Of a stretch of DNA of 59,042 nucleotides, positions 1 to 10,700 are shown piece by piece. How positions within the stretch are numbered: position 1 is the first letter of the stretch; every line of letters begins with the position of its first letter. Below the pieces are notes generated by a model. That model was not told where the DNA came from. It did no database searches and worked only from the letters and a program-made list of their open reading frames with translations. Location of the stretch: contig PDHQ01000157.1 of NCBI GenBank assembly GCA_003339415.1, positions 17,550 to 76,591 of the forward strand, read 5' to 3'. The position numbers were made by a program, and so were the translations under genes. The DNA is from Ophiocordyceps camponoti-saundersi (nom. inval.). Taxonomy: Eukaryota > Ascomycota > Sordariomycetes > Hypocreales > Ophiocordycipitaceae.

Positions 1-849
1 GTGGTGCGGGGGTGGTGGCGATCGGGGGGGGGGGGGGTGGGGGGGGGGGGGGGGGGGGGGGGGACGACGTTGATGGTGAAGACGGTGATGGTGAAGTCGG
101 TTGGAGAGGAATTCATCTCCCGCATTTAAGGAGTCCATTAGTACTACGGATACCTCAGGTAGAGCTGTGGCTGAGGCTGAGCTGCTGAGCTAAGAATGTA
201 CCGGTACGACATCGACAACCCCTGCGTCGCCCCCAAACTGCCAATCCCCAAGCAGAGGCCCCAGTCACATGGCGGATTTCCTTCAGCGCTGATCCAGCCA
301 TCAAAGTATCGCTACCGCCCATTCTCCAGGAGGGACCACCCCCCCCCCCCCCCCGGCCCCCGCGCCCCCCCCCCCCCCCCACCCCCCCCCCACCCCCGCC
401 CCCCCCCCCCCCCCCCCGGGCCCTAGGGGCCCCCCCCCCCCCAACCCCCCCCCCCCCCCGGGGCCCCCCCCCCCCCCCCCCCCCTAATAATCATCAACCA
501 ATATCTCTATCACTCCTTGGATTCTCACCATTTCGCAACTATTCATTGATCCCCTTTCCTTCGCTCGTGCATGCACCTCGGACTAAGGCCCGGTCTAAAG
601 GCTCGGCCTTCTCTGCTCAATCTAATTCGCGGGAGGAGCGACTCGGCCTCGTCGGCTTCTTCTTCCTCCTCGCCCCTCAATCATAGTAACCACAACAACG
701 GCAGCAGCCACAGCAAGACCCCTGCGGTTGCAGCCTCGTCCCCTCCACAGCCTCCCACCGCCACAGCAGACCATCCGCCACCTCTCTCGACTCTTCAGTC
801 TTCGTCTCCTCCGCCTTTGAACTCTCCAGCCCGTTCTCCAGAGCCCGAA
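1..849. other. Left end: homopolymer-rich sequence and vma-1 upstream region
   Basis: Positions 20 to 63 are nearly pure G and 340 to 484 nearly pure C, broken by a few bases. This is unlike the rest of the window and looks like a contig end or poor base calling. From about 485 the sequence becomes ordinary pyrimidine-rich fungal promoter and 5' leader leading to the vma-1 start at 850. An open frame runs through 571 to 849, but its Ser/Pro-rich composition and lack of family resemblance suggest leader sequence. Confidence 0.6.
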
Positions 850-3109
850 ATGGCGCCCGTGCGTATAGATGACTTCTCTTTTATCTCTCTGTTTCTCGAT
901 TCTTCATCTCCTTTCATTTCCTCGTCGAGAGAGGGAGGGAGGGAAGGGAAAGAGAGAGTCGTCACAGCTGACTTTCCCATCCGCAGAAAGCGCAGAAATC
1001 CAACAAAGCCGATGCCGAGGGCCCTACACATGGTGAGAAGCCTCTCTCTCAAGCTCGTCTCTGCCTCTGACGGTCTTTCTCTCCAGGCAAAATCTACTCC
1101 ATCTCTGGGTGAGTTCCGAGTCGAACGTGAACCGCACAAGCTTGCCCCTCTCCTGACTCGTCCGAAGCCCGGTCGTCGTGGCCGAAGACATGATCGGCGT
1201 GGCCATGTACGAACTGGTACGTGGTCGATTGACTCGCGCTTCCGAGCTCCTCTCATCCGCAATGGACATCAGGTACGAGTAGGCCACGAGAATCTCGTAG
1301 GCGAGGTCATCCGCATCAGCGCCGACAAGGCCACGATCCAAGTCTATGAGGAAACCGGTAAAGCTCTCCCCCCCCCCCCCCTAAGAGGTACTCGCCCCTT
1401 GACGAGTCCTAACCGTCCGACATGGTAGCCGGCGTCAAGGTCGGCGACCCCGTCACCCGCACCGGCAAGCCCTTGTCCGTCGAGCTCGGCCCCGGCCTGC
1501 TCAACGGCATCTACGACGGCATCCAACGGCCGCTCGAGGAGATCGCCAAGGTGGCCAAGTCCATCTACATTCCGCGAGGCATCTCCATCCCCGCCCTCGA
1601 CCGCAGCAAGAAGTGGCAGTTTACGCCGACGAAAACGGTGGGTGATCACATCGCCGGCGGCGACGTATGGGGTCACGTCTTCGAAAACTCCTTCATCTCG
1701 ACGCACAAGATCCTCTTCCCGCCGCGCGCTCGAGGTACCATTACCAAGATTGCCTCCAAGGGCGAATACACGGTCGAGGATAAGATCCTCGAGGTCGAGT
1801 TCGACGGCAACAAGACGCAGTACCCGATGATGCAGTCGTGGCCGGTCCGGGTGCCTCGCCCGTCGACGGAGAAGCTGTCGGCCAGCCAGCCCTTCGTCGT
1901 CGGTCAGCGAGTGCTCGACGCCCTCTTCCCCAGCGTCCAGGGCGGCACCGTGGCCATACCCGGCGCCTTTGGCTGCGGCAAGACGGTCATCAGCCAGTCG
2001 GTGTCCAAGTTCTCCAACAGCGACGTCATCGTCTACGTCGGTTGCGGCGAGCGCGGCAACGAGATGGCCGAGGTGCTCAAGGACTTTCCCGAGCTGACGA
2101 TCGACGTCCAAGGCCGCAAGGAACCCATCATGAAGCGGACGACGCTCATCGCCAACACGTCCAACATGCCGGTGGCGGCGCGCGAGGCCTCCATCTACAC
2201 GGGCATCACGGTGGCCGAGTACTTTCGCGACCAGGGCCTCGACGTGGCCATGATGGCCGACTCGTCCTCGCGATGGGCCGAGGCGCTGCGAGAGATTTCG
2301 GGTCGACTGGGCGAGATGCCGGCGGACCAGGGCTTCCCCGCCTACCTCAGCGCCAAGCTCGCCTCGTTCTACGAGCGAGCCGGGCGGGTGCAGACGCTGG
2401 GCTCGCCCGAGCGCAACGGCAGCGTCAGCATCGTCGGGGCCGTCAGCCCGCCCGGCGGAGACTTCTCGGACCCCGTCACCAGCTCGACGCTCAGCATCGT
2501 GCAGGTGTTTTGGGGTCTCGACAAGAAGCTGGCACAGCGCAAGCACTTTCCTTCGATCAACACCAGCCTGTCGTACAGCAAGTACACGACGATCCTGGAC
2601 AAGTACTACGAGAAGGAGTATCCCGAGTTTCCCAGGCTGCGCGACCGGGTCAAGCAGCTGCTGTCGGACTCGGAGGAGCTGGACCAGGTGGTGCAGCTCG
2701 TGGGCAAGAGCGCGCTGTCGGACCCGGACAAGATCACGCTCGACCTGGCGGGCCTGATCAAGGAAGACTTTCTGCAGCAGAACGGCTACTCGGACTACGA
2801 CCAGTTCTGTCCGATCTGGAAGACGGAGTGGATGATGAAGCTCATGGTCGGCTTCCACGACGAGGCGCAAAAGGCCATAGGCCAGGGCCAGAGCTGGGCC
2901 AAGGTGCGGGAGGCGACGAGCGAGCTGCAGGCCAAGCTGCGTCAGCTCAAGTTTGAGCTGCCGACGGACGGGGAGGAGGCTGTGTGCAAGAGGGTGAGTT
3001 GTTGTAGGGTTGTGTCGTCTCTTGTGTGTGTGCTGACCAGGTCTTGCAACAGTACGAGGCCATCCAACAGCAGATGACGGACAAGTTTGCGTCGGTCATG
3101 GACGAGTGA
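850..3109 (+). CDS. vma-1: V-type proton ATPase catalytic subunit A
   Basis: This is the ATP-hydrolysing A subunit of the peripheral V1 sector, which drives proton pumping into vacuole, Golgi and endosomes. I assemble seven exons: 850-858, 987-1032, 1087-1108, 1168-1216, 1273-1357, 1429-2993 and 3053-3109, giving 610 residues, the usual length for the family. The first exon encodes only Met-Ala-Pro. Five small introns crowd the N-terminus; the last one splits off a C-terminus ending FASVMDE. The P-loop reads GAFGCGKT and is followed directly by VISQSVSKF, so there is no VMA intein at the site used in Saccharomyces. The Walker B/arginine-finger region ([20 protein letters not shown]) is present. 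The intron at 1358-1428 holds a run of 14 C. Every splice phase agrees with the conserved protein. Nothing suggests loss of function. Confidence 0.96.
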
Positions 3110-4648
3110 GTTGGGTGACGATGACGACGATGAAGAAGAAGAAGAAGAAGAAGCAGGAGGTGTGTATTTTCAGGTCGGTAGAAGGGGATGGATGGATTAC
3201 TTTGCTACTAAAGGTGGTATGTATGTAGATGACGAGCCCGTCTCGGAGTCAGATGAGGGTCGCGAGATGCAATTTGCAGGGTTTTTGTCACACACACACA
3301 TACTTTTCGACGCTCGTCTCTTTTCTCTTGTTGCACGGAACAGCTCGTCATGGAACAGCTCATCATGGCCAGCTCATCATGCCCATCTCGTCATGGAACA
3401 GCTCATCATGCCCATCTCGTCATGGCCATCTCCCTGTGCCGATGGAGATGATGTGTCTGTATCTGTCCTGAGTTTCACACTTTGGTCAAGACAGACTTTG
3501 CTTTCTTTCATCTGTCCATGGAGACAGACAGACAAGTCAAGTGATGAAAGTCTGCGGCACGAATCAAACAGCTTTCCTTCCATTTCCACCTAATCATGGG
3601 GGGGGCGATGCAAAGCAAAAGGAAGGAAATAGCATGAATTTTATCCCAACAGAACGAAGCAAGACGATTGGCTCGATGTTTTTTTTTCTTTTTTTTTCTC
3701 CTCTTCTCTCTCTCTCTTTTTTTTCCTCCGCATGAAGGCATGAAGGCATGAAGGGTTAGGGTTCGGGTCCAAGGGTTTCCGGAACTTGTCTACGGGATAC
3801 TCGCATTTTTTCTTTCTCCCCCCCCCCCCTTTTTTTCAGTTGATGCTTTTTTTGTCTTTTTTTTACTTGTTACGTCCTTGGTTTCTCTTCATGTTTGATG
3901 GGGCTCGGCTTCCGCTTTCTTGAACCCACTTTACATACCTTTACGGAGATGGTATCAAGGCCTGGAAGGGATGAAGTTATGTGGCTTTTTCTTGTGTTTG
4001 ATAGTGTTATGTGATTGATGGTTTTTATCTTCATCAGGGTTTTTTTTTTTACATGTTGAATAAGGACGTCTCTTTTTTGCGAAAAAAATTTGATGAAGAT
4101 GAAAAAGAGAGATAAAATATGCCATGCTGATGATTGAAACAAACCCCCCCTTTTTTGAAGATTGCTTCCCATAGAAAACTTCTCTCTCTCTTTCTCCCAC
4201 CGTAACGTGTTCTGTTCTTGAGAAGATGAGAAGAAAGTGATCAAGGTTCTTGACGGTGAAAAAAGAGATAGCAAGGGAAAAAAGGGGGGAACAGAGAAAA
4301 AAAGACAGAGGGTAGGACGACGAAGAGACACAAGATATGAACATGAACCCCATCTGCTATGATTGACTGATTTGATTTGATTTGAAAACTGTCTTCTTTT
4401 TTTCTGCCTGCTTCGAAAATTATATATATGAAAAAGGGGGAGAGAGATGAGGTGAGTTGAGGAAGAGGAAGAGGAGGAGAAAAGGAGAAGAAGGAATTAA
4501 TTCTTTCCTTTACTGTTTTTCCCCTTTTCCAAAGGGTAAAAAAATAAGAGAAAATATGGGAAAGATGTAAGTGAAAAGAAAAAAGGATGTGTGAAGATGA
4601 AGATAGACAAAAAGAGTATAAGAGAGAGAGAGAGAGACAGAAAAGCCC
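3110..4648. other. Intergenic region between vma-1 and the rds1-like gene
   Basis: About 1.5 kb lies between two convergent genes. It contains a degenerate tandem repeat (3341-3430), long T-rich and purine-rich tracts and several homopolymers. One GGGTTAGGG occurs near 3755 but is not repeated. The short open frames here are low-complexity and resemble nothing I know. It probably holds the 3' untranslated regions of both genes. Confidence 0.6.
3341..3430. repeat. Degenerate short tandem repeat (CTCGTCATGGAACAGCTCAT units)
   Basis: The phrase CTCGTCATGGAACAGCTCATC occurs twice, about 50 bases apart. Each copy is followed by a CATGCCCATCTCGTCATGG-like stretch, and a shortened copy follows. The inner words (AGCTCATCATG, CCCATCTCGTCATGG) recur with small insertions, which suggests local slippage or unequal exchange in a 3' flanking region. 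Confidence 0.7.
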
Positions 4649-5761
4649 TCACATAGGCAAAGGCATAGGCCCTGCAATGACAGTCGAAACGTCCCTTTCT
4701 CTCGTGAGCATCACCATCGCCGGCTGCACCAAATCATCCGGCATCTGACAGCCCTGCGGCTCGGCGTAGTCGACGAACCGGGCCGAGGTGCCGTCCGGGA
4801 AGGCACAGAACTTGGCGTCGTTGACGCTGGCTGTTGATGTTGATGATGATCCGCTCTCTGATGAGGAGGAAGAGGCCGACTCCGTTGCTCCTCCTCCTCC
4901 TCCGCTGTTGCTGCTGCTGCTTGCGATGGAGAAGCGGAGGAATTTGGCGTTGTTGACGGCTCCGCTGACGGTGCTGCTGCTTTGGCCGTTGTTGTTGTTG
5001 TTGTTGTTGTTGTTCGCGCCGTTGACAGCCCTCTTCTCACCGGCCGCCGCACCACCGCCGCCTTCGCCACCACCTTGGCCACCGGCCGCACCTCCAGAAG
5101 ACATCTGCATCTGCAGCTGAGGGTTGGGAGGAACCAGCTTCAGAGGGTTGGAAGCATCATCCTCGCAACTGTCGATAAAGGGCTCGACCATGGTCGACAC
5201 ATCAGCCGGGCTGAGCGCGTTCGAAAAGGGCCTCGGCACCGCATCCATTTTCAGCAACCCGCGAAGGACGGTGGCGTGCTGCGACTCGACGGGGAGGATA
5301 GACCCGGCCAAGGCGAGCGTGTCCTTGCTCTGAACCAGAGGTGCAGCCCCCAGGTAGGCCGCCTGACCCGTCTCCTCGAGAACAAGGGCCGTCTGCAGGA
5401 TCTTGTTCCGGTCCGTAGTGTCAAACTTGTACTTGCACGGCTTGATGAGCGGACCTCCTCCGGCCGTGAGGACCTGCTGAAGCTTCGTGGCGTGCGCGTC
5501 CTCGGTGTCGAAAATCTTCTGCATCTGGTCTACCTCCTCCTCGCTAAACAGCTTGTTCTGAGCATTCTGCGTAATGACCTGCTTGTAAAAGGCTCCCTCT
5601 GCCAGTTCCAACGTCCGAGCGAATTCGGCAATCGTCGTGTCCATGTTCGCTGATCCGCCGCTCTCAGCCGCTTGCCGAGGTGTGAGTCTGACCGGGGCGG
5701 GGATAGAAGAGACGGCCGAAGCGAAGACGACGGCCGCCATCGAGGCCTTGAAGGAAACCAT
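4649..5761 (-). CDS. Rds1-like secreted ferritin-fold domain protein
   Basis: A single-exon gene of 370 residues. I chose the ATG at 5761 because it opens with a signal peptide (MVSFKASMAAVVFASAVSS) followed by a likely pro-region; the frame stays open further upstream but encodes only a hydrophobic low-complexity run. Residues about 40 to 210 form a helical ferritin-like domain with acidic and His residues (FARTLELAEGAFY, DTEDAHATKLQQVL, VESQHATVLRGLL), as in fungal Rds1 stress/sexual-development proteins. The C-terminal half is low-complexity: Met/Gln, Gly/Ala, an Asn run encoded by AAC repeats and Ser runs. It carries a twice-used motif (VNNAKFLRF and VNDAKFCAF). Metal binding is a family inference and enzymatic activity is unknown. 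The promoter lies in the 2-kb gap to SSD1. Confidence 0.85.
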   Translation of the reverse strand: MVSFKASMAAVVFASAVSSIPAPVRLTPRQAAESGGSANMDTTIAEFARTLELAEGAFYKQVITQNAQNKLFSEEEVDQMQKIFDTEDAHATKLQQVLTAGGGPLIKPCKYKFDTTDRNKILQTALVLEETGQAAYLGAAPLVQSKDTLALAGSILPVESQHATVLRGLLKMDAVPRPFSNALSPADVSTMVEPFIDSCEDDASNPLKLVPPNPQLQMQMSSGGAAGGQGGGEGGGGAAAGEKRAVNGANNNNNNNNNGQSSSTVSGAVNNAKFLRFSIASSSSNSGGGGGATESASSSSSESGSSSTSTASVNDAKFCAFPDGTSARFVDYAEPQGCQMPDDLVQPAMVMLTRERDVSTVIAGPMPLPM

Positions 5762-7725
5762 GATGGGGGGGGGGGGGATAACAGAGTGAGAAGAAGAAAT
5801 AGAAAATAGATGAATAATGAGGGCCAGCCCGCTGTTGGGAGAGAAAGAAGGAAAAAAAAAAGTACAAGATATTAAGGAAGGAAGAAGGAGAAGAAGAAGG
5901 ATGACAGGGAGCAACGAACTCTTCTTCTTCTTCTTCTTCTTCTTGAAAAGAGAGAGAACGTAGGTATAAAGAAGAGACTAGGCGGTCCAGCCGATGGAAA
6001 AGCAAATCAACAACAGAAAATAAGTAGCAAGACAAGCAAAACCATCCAGCGAGAGACAAGTTGCCGCAGAATGGAAAAGAGAGAGAGAGTCAAGCCAAAG
6101 GAAAAAGGGGGGGGAAGGTAAAAGGGGAGGGAAGAAGGCCATGTTTTCTATTAACAGCTTCACTCACTTACTTGGCCAACAAAATAACAAGACGCAGAGA
6201 CGGCTGCTACAGCTTCCGTCGTCGAAACTTTCAAAGCCCGCCACCGGATCGTTGTCGTCCCATGGAACGGATCCGAAAGAAAAAAAGATAGATTGCTCCG
6301 CTCGGCCTCGTTCTTGTCCGAAACCATGGTGCGACGCCAACGATTTCTTCTCCTCGTCTCTCTCCCCTCCCCCTTCCCCCCTCTCTCTGTGTGTGAGTGT
6401 GTGTGTGTGTCTCTCTCTCTCTCTCGCCCGCGCTCGTCCGTCCGTCGGTCCGTCCACACCACCCACACCACCCCTCCCCCGGTCCCGCGCTCGGTTCCCC
6501 ATTGTGTTGTCGAAAAACGTCTTGCTGCTTACCATAATAAGGTAGGATCGACCGTTTTGAGGGGACGATTATGTGGATGGGAGGGGGGGAAGGGTGGTGG
6601 CCGACCTCCATGGTCTGGGGAAAAGGGATTCGAGATCTGTAATGCGTCGTCGTCGTCGTCGTCGTCGTCGCGAGAGGCAAGAGGGAAAGAGGCATAAAAA
6701 GAGCACGTGATTTGTCGCCATAAGCATGAGGCCCTGTCGCCACGTGATACCCCCGTTCAACCTTGACCCATCTCCTTCAGGCTTCCCCTACGGATACCCC
6801 TACCCCTATCTACCACCTATTCCCTACCTCTGCCATGACATGATAAACCATCTCATACCTCTGATAGTGTTACTTAGGTAGGCGGGCAGTCACTCACTCA
6901 CTCAGTCACAACTACGGATACGCATAGAAACCTCCTCTCAACTAGCACTACCACTACCGCAACATCGATAGCAACTCCATCATCATCATCATCGTCATCG
7001 TCATCGTCATCTCAACTATATACAATGTACACTCAACCAACACAAGACTCCCCCTCGTCTCTTCCCTTCCCTTTCCTTTTTCCCCCTTCATCCATCCATC
7101 TATCCATCTATCCCTCCATCCTTCCATCCCTCCATCCATAATGGCCCGCTTAAACCTGCTCGCTCTCATGTTTGGGACCTCGCCTGGCCCGGTCTCAGTC
7201 GCAACCCACTGACACACTTCCGCTCAAACCTTGTTTCCCTCCCCCCGACTTCATCTCCGTGCCGCTTCTACCTCTCCCCACCCGGCCCTTAGCCCATCCG
7301 TTCTAGAGCCTCCGACGGTCCTCTTCAACTCTTCAATGCCGTCACTTCATCACTCACGTCACCCTTCCATCGTCTGCCGTTCCATTTTGTTCTGTTCTGT
7401 TTTGTTTGTCCCATGTATCCCGCGCGGCCTATTTTTGCTTCCACTAGACTGACTACTGTCTTCTCGGCGGACGCACATCATCGTTAATTATGTACCCCAT
7501 CTTCTCTCTCTCTCTCTCGAGACAACCACCACCTTCCACTCCCGGCCTCCCCCTGCCTCTCCACCCCTTACCCTTCCTCCCATCCCCTCTTCTCTCCTCT
7601 CATCACCTACTTCTCTCTTCTACCATCCTCCCCTCGTCTCTCCTCTACTCTCCTCCTTTCCTTCTGAGCCATGACCTCCTTTTCGTTTCAGTCTGCCTTC
7701 TCCTCCGTCTTCACCCCTTCTGCCA
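5762..7725. other. Intergenic region upstream of the rds1-like gene, downstream of SSD1
   Basis: No gene was found in about 2 kb. It holds 13 G just upstream of the rds1-like start (5765-5777), a GT/CT microsatellite (about 6392-6424), a GTC triplet run (about 6646-6670), two CACGTGAT sites and CCCCT-rich sequence near 6793-6805 that could act as stress-response elements. From about 6980 to 7720 it is pyrimidine-rich, probably the 3' untranslated region of SSD1 plus distal promoter. Confidence 0.55.
6704..6748. promoter_or_regulatory. Pair of CACGTGAT E-box-like sites
   Basis: CACGTGAT occurs at 6704-6711 and 6741-6748, 37 bases apart and in the same orientation. They lie about 0.95 kb upstream of the rds1-like start. 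CACGTG is the core bound by bHLH factors of the Cbf1 type. Binding here is inferred from sequence only. Confidence 0.4.
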
Positions 7726-10700
7726 TTACAACGCGAAAGGGTTCAGCGTCCGGATCGTCAAGCAACTACTCCAGTCGTTAGCATTCCCGGTCAACAGGTC
7801 AATCTCTCCACTCGGGAAGATACTCACGGTGGGCTCTTGCTAAGATCCGTCTTCAGTATGATGGGGACCCTAGTCATCTCCGTCACGTCTTGGATGTAAT
7901 CGCCTCCCTCCTCCCGAAGCTTCAGGAGCTTCATGTACTTGTCCTTGTTGGTCAGTCGCGCCTCGACTGTCTCCGACACCGGCACCTTCGAGTCCGATCG
8001 GGTTCGGTGCAGCACGTTAGACGGCGTCCGCGACGGCGAGCCCGGTACGCTCTGCGTCGGCCGCTCAGCCAACGACACGCCGGCCATGGCCTCCGTCACG
8101 TCCGATGTGTTATCGTCGTCGTCGTCGAACAGCGCGTCCACGTCGTCCGTCGACATCGTGCCCGTCTCCGTCTGCTTGCGCGCCGCCTCCTCTCGCTCCC
8201 TCTTGGCCCGCTCCGCCTCCTCCGCCTGCTTGGCCGCCGCCATGGCGTTGGTCATCCTCTGCGAAGCCCCGGCCTTGAGCCGCTCGTCGTCCGGCACGAA
8301 GGCTGAGCTGGGTACCCCCTTTTCCCAGTATAGCTCCAGCACCCGCTTGTCCTTGATGAACTCGGCCTTCTTGAGAGGGAGCTGGTCGCAGTGCACGCGC
8401 TTCTCGAATCCCCATTCCGGGATGAGCACGTCAAAGGCCGATTCGTAGACGCACAGCACGATGCCCTCGGCCAGGAGATCGCCGTTGACTTCCTGGCGCT
8501 TCTTATCCATGGTGCGGCACGATTCGATGTGAATGCTCTGCTCCTGTGCGTTCTGAGCCGAGTCTTTCTTGGTGTTGCATGATTCGGCAGTCTTGAGCAG
8601 ATTTTCAATATCGTCAGTGAACTCGATTTGACCATCCGAAAGCACTGCCTCCAGCTGCCGGTGGACGACAATGTCCGCATAGCGACGAGTCGGCGACGTG
8701 AAATGCGTGTACAGGGGCAGATTCAGCGAATAGTGCGGCCACAGCGGCTTGACCGTCTTGCCCGCGATGAAGTACTTGGCACGCTGCATCGACTTGAGAA
8801 CCAGCGTCTCCATGCCCTTCCGCAGGTCCGTGTCGTCCACCTTGAACAGACTGTTTTGCAACGCCCCGCTGCCCGAAGCATCCACATCGTATCCGAGGGC
8901 CGTCATGCGCTCCACAAACGTCCGCAGACGGCGCGGGTTCGGAGCAGCCTGGCGACGAAGAAGAGCTTTCTCGGGAAGACCCTGTACCAAACGCTGCGCT
9001 ACGTAAGCATTGACCTTGTGCATGAGCTCCTCGATCATCTCTAGTGCCTGGGTCGAGTTGAAGATATTTTCCTGCACTGGTTTATTCTCATCATCCAGTT
9101 GCTGGAAGAGCCGCAGTGGCGCGATGGGTTCGCCCCCGGCGCCCAGACGGGCTTCCCGGAACTTCTGTGCCACTCCCTCGAGAATCTGGACTGTTTTGGC
9201 GGAAATGATACCTTCAGGAAAGGCAGATGGGTCCTCGAGAGCGCTTTCCATGTCCGCAAGCGACACCTTGCCGCCACTCTTGATGATGCTTCGGCCCACC
9301 CAGTAATCGCCGTCGGCGACAGACCCAGTGTGAGGGTTCACGTTGAACACAACACTGACGGTGAGCCGCTCCTGTTCGGGAATGAGGGAGCAAATGTCGC
9401 TCGAAAGCTTCGGTGGCAGCAGCGGGCAAAACCGGTTGAGTAGCTGGACCGAGGTGCCGCGCTTACGCGCCTCGCGATCGACTAGGGAGTTCGGCTTGAC
9501 GAAGTACGAGACGTCGGGTACGTGGATACCAATCTCAATCTTGCCGTCGGAACCCGTCTTGACGTGCACACCGTTGCCAAGCTCGGCGCTGCCATTGAAA
9601 TCAATAGTGAAGACGTGTTCCTGACGGAAGTCGCGACGGGAGGCAATGAAAGATTCATCTTCCTTGGCAAGAGACCACTCCTGGTGTCCGACATTGCGAA
9701 GAACGGCGTCGGAGAACTCGTCCGACGAGAAGTTGTTATCCCGTAGCAGTGCATCCGTCTCAACCTTGAGGTCGCCCATGCGACCGAGTTGCTCCACAAG
9801 GGTACCGAAGGGATGCAGTGACGTAATAGGCCAACGCTTAATACAGGCGACGAAGATGCGGTCAGCGTAGTCCTGATGCTTCTCCACGAAGTCGCGAGGT
9901 GCCTGCTCGGTGGGTATGGCAATCAGGGGCACGCGCTTGTCCGTCGGCTTGAACCAGACAATCTTTGGCTTCTCCTGCTGCCTATTGTCGTTCTGTCGAC
10001 TGCTGCCGCCGTCTCGGGCAGCCCTCTCCGCCTCTTGCTTCTCCTTGGTAGCCTGGCTGCTGGGACGCAAGAGACCCAGTGTGCCAGAGAACATCTGACC
10101 GGCCACGCGCTCGATGACAGCGACGATGTGACCGGCATAAAGAGGCTTCTGTTCGTCGCTAATCTCCTCCTCCTCGACGAGCAGGAGGCTCTGGCCTTCG
10201 ACCTCGACATCATCGTTCTTCTTCTGCGTTGGCCTCTGGCGTAAGCTGCCGCGTCGGCGGATACCGCCTTCCGGAGGATGTCCGTCTTCACCCTGGCCAG
10301 TGGTGGTACCCGACTGGCTCGTTGATCCGGAGCGCGTGTCTGTGATGTCCTTGCGCTTCTTCTTCTCCTCCTTTTCCTTCTTCTGAGCCCAGACCTCATC
10401 CACGTCCAAGAGTTCGACGGCGACAAGGTCTCCTTCGAGAGCTCTGTTGCGGTCCTTGCTGCCACAGATGAAGATGTCGGCGTCTAGAAGACCGTCCTGT
10501 GTTGTAACATAGGCGTCGCTTCGGTTTTTCTTGTTCACGCGGAGAACACCGGAAACAAGCTGGCCGTCGCCAAGGAGGGCGGGAAGAGACGCCTGAGGCA
10601 GATATGGGGTAAAGAGCGTCTTGCGCTGCTGCTGTTGGCCGCCACCTGGGCCCGCATGCTGGGAGCTCTGTAGGCCCTGGAACTGCTGGCCGTTGATCTG

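Noticed and set aside
571..1428. Open frame of 285 codons at the left end
   Set aside because: It crosses the vma-1 introns in a different frame and matches nothing; the real vma-1 exons explain the conservation.
1980..2030. VMA intein at the P-loop
   Set aside because: The coding sequence runs through [17 protein letters not shown] without any insertion.
1344..2870. 508-codon open frame antisense to vma-1
   Set aside because: It is a mirror of the codon-biased V-ATPase exon, with a His/Arg/Leu-rich composition and no recognisable domain.
3750..3775. Telomere-like GGGTTAGGG
   Set aside because: Only one unit, not repeated, within an ordinary 3' flank.
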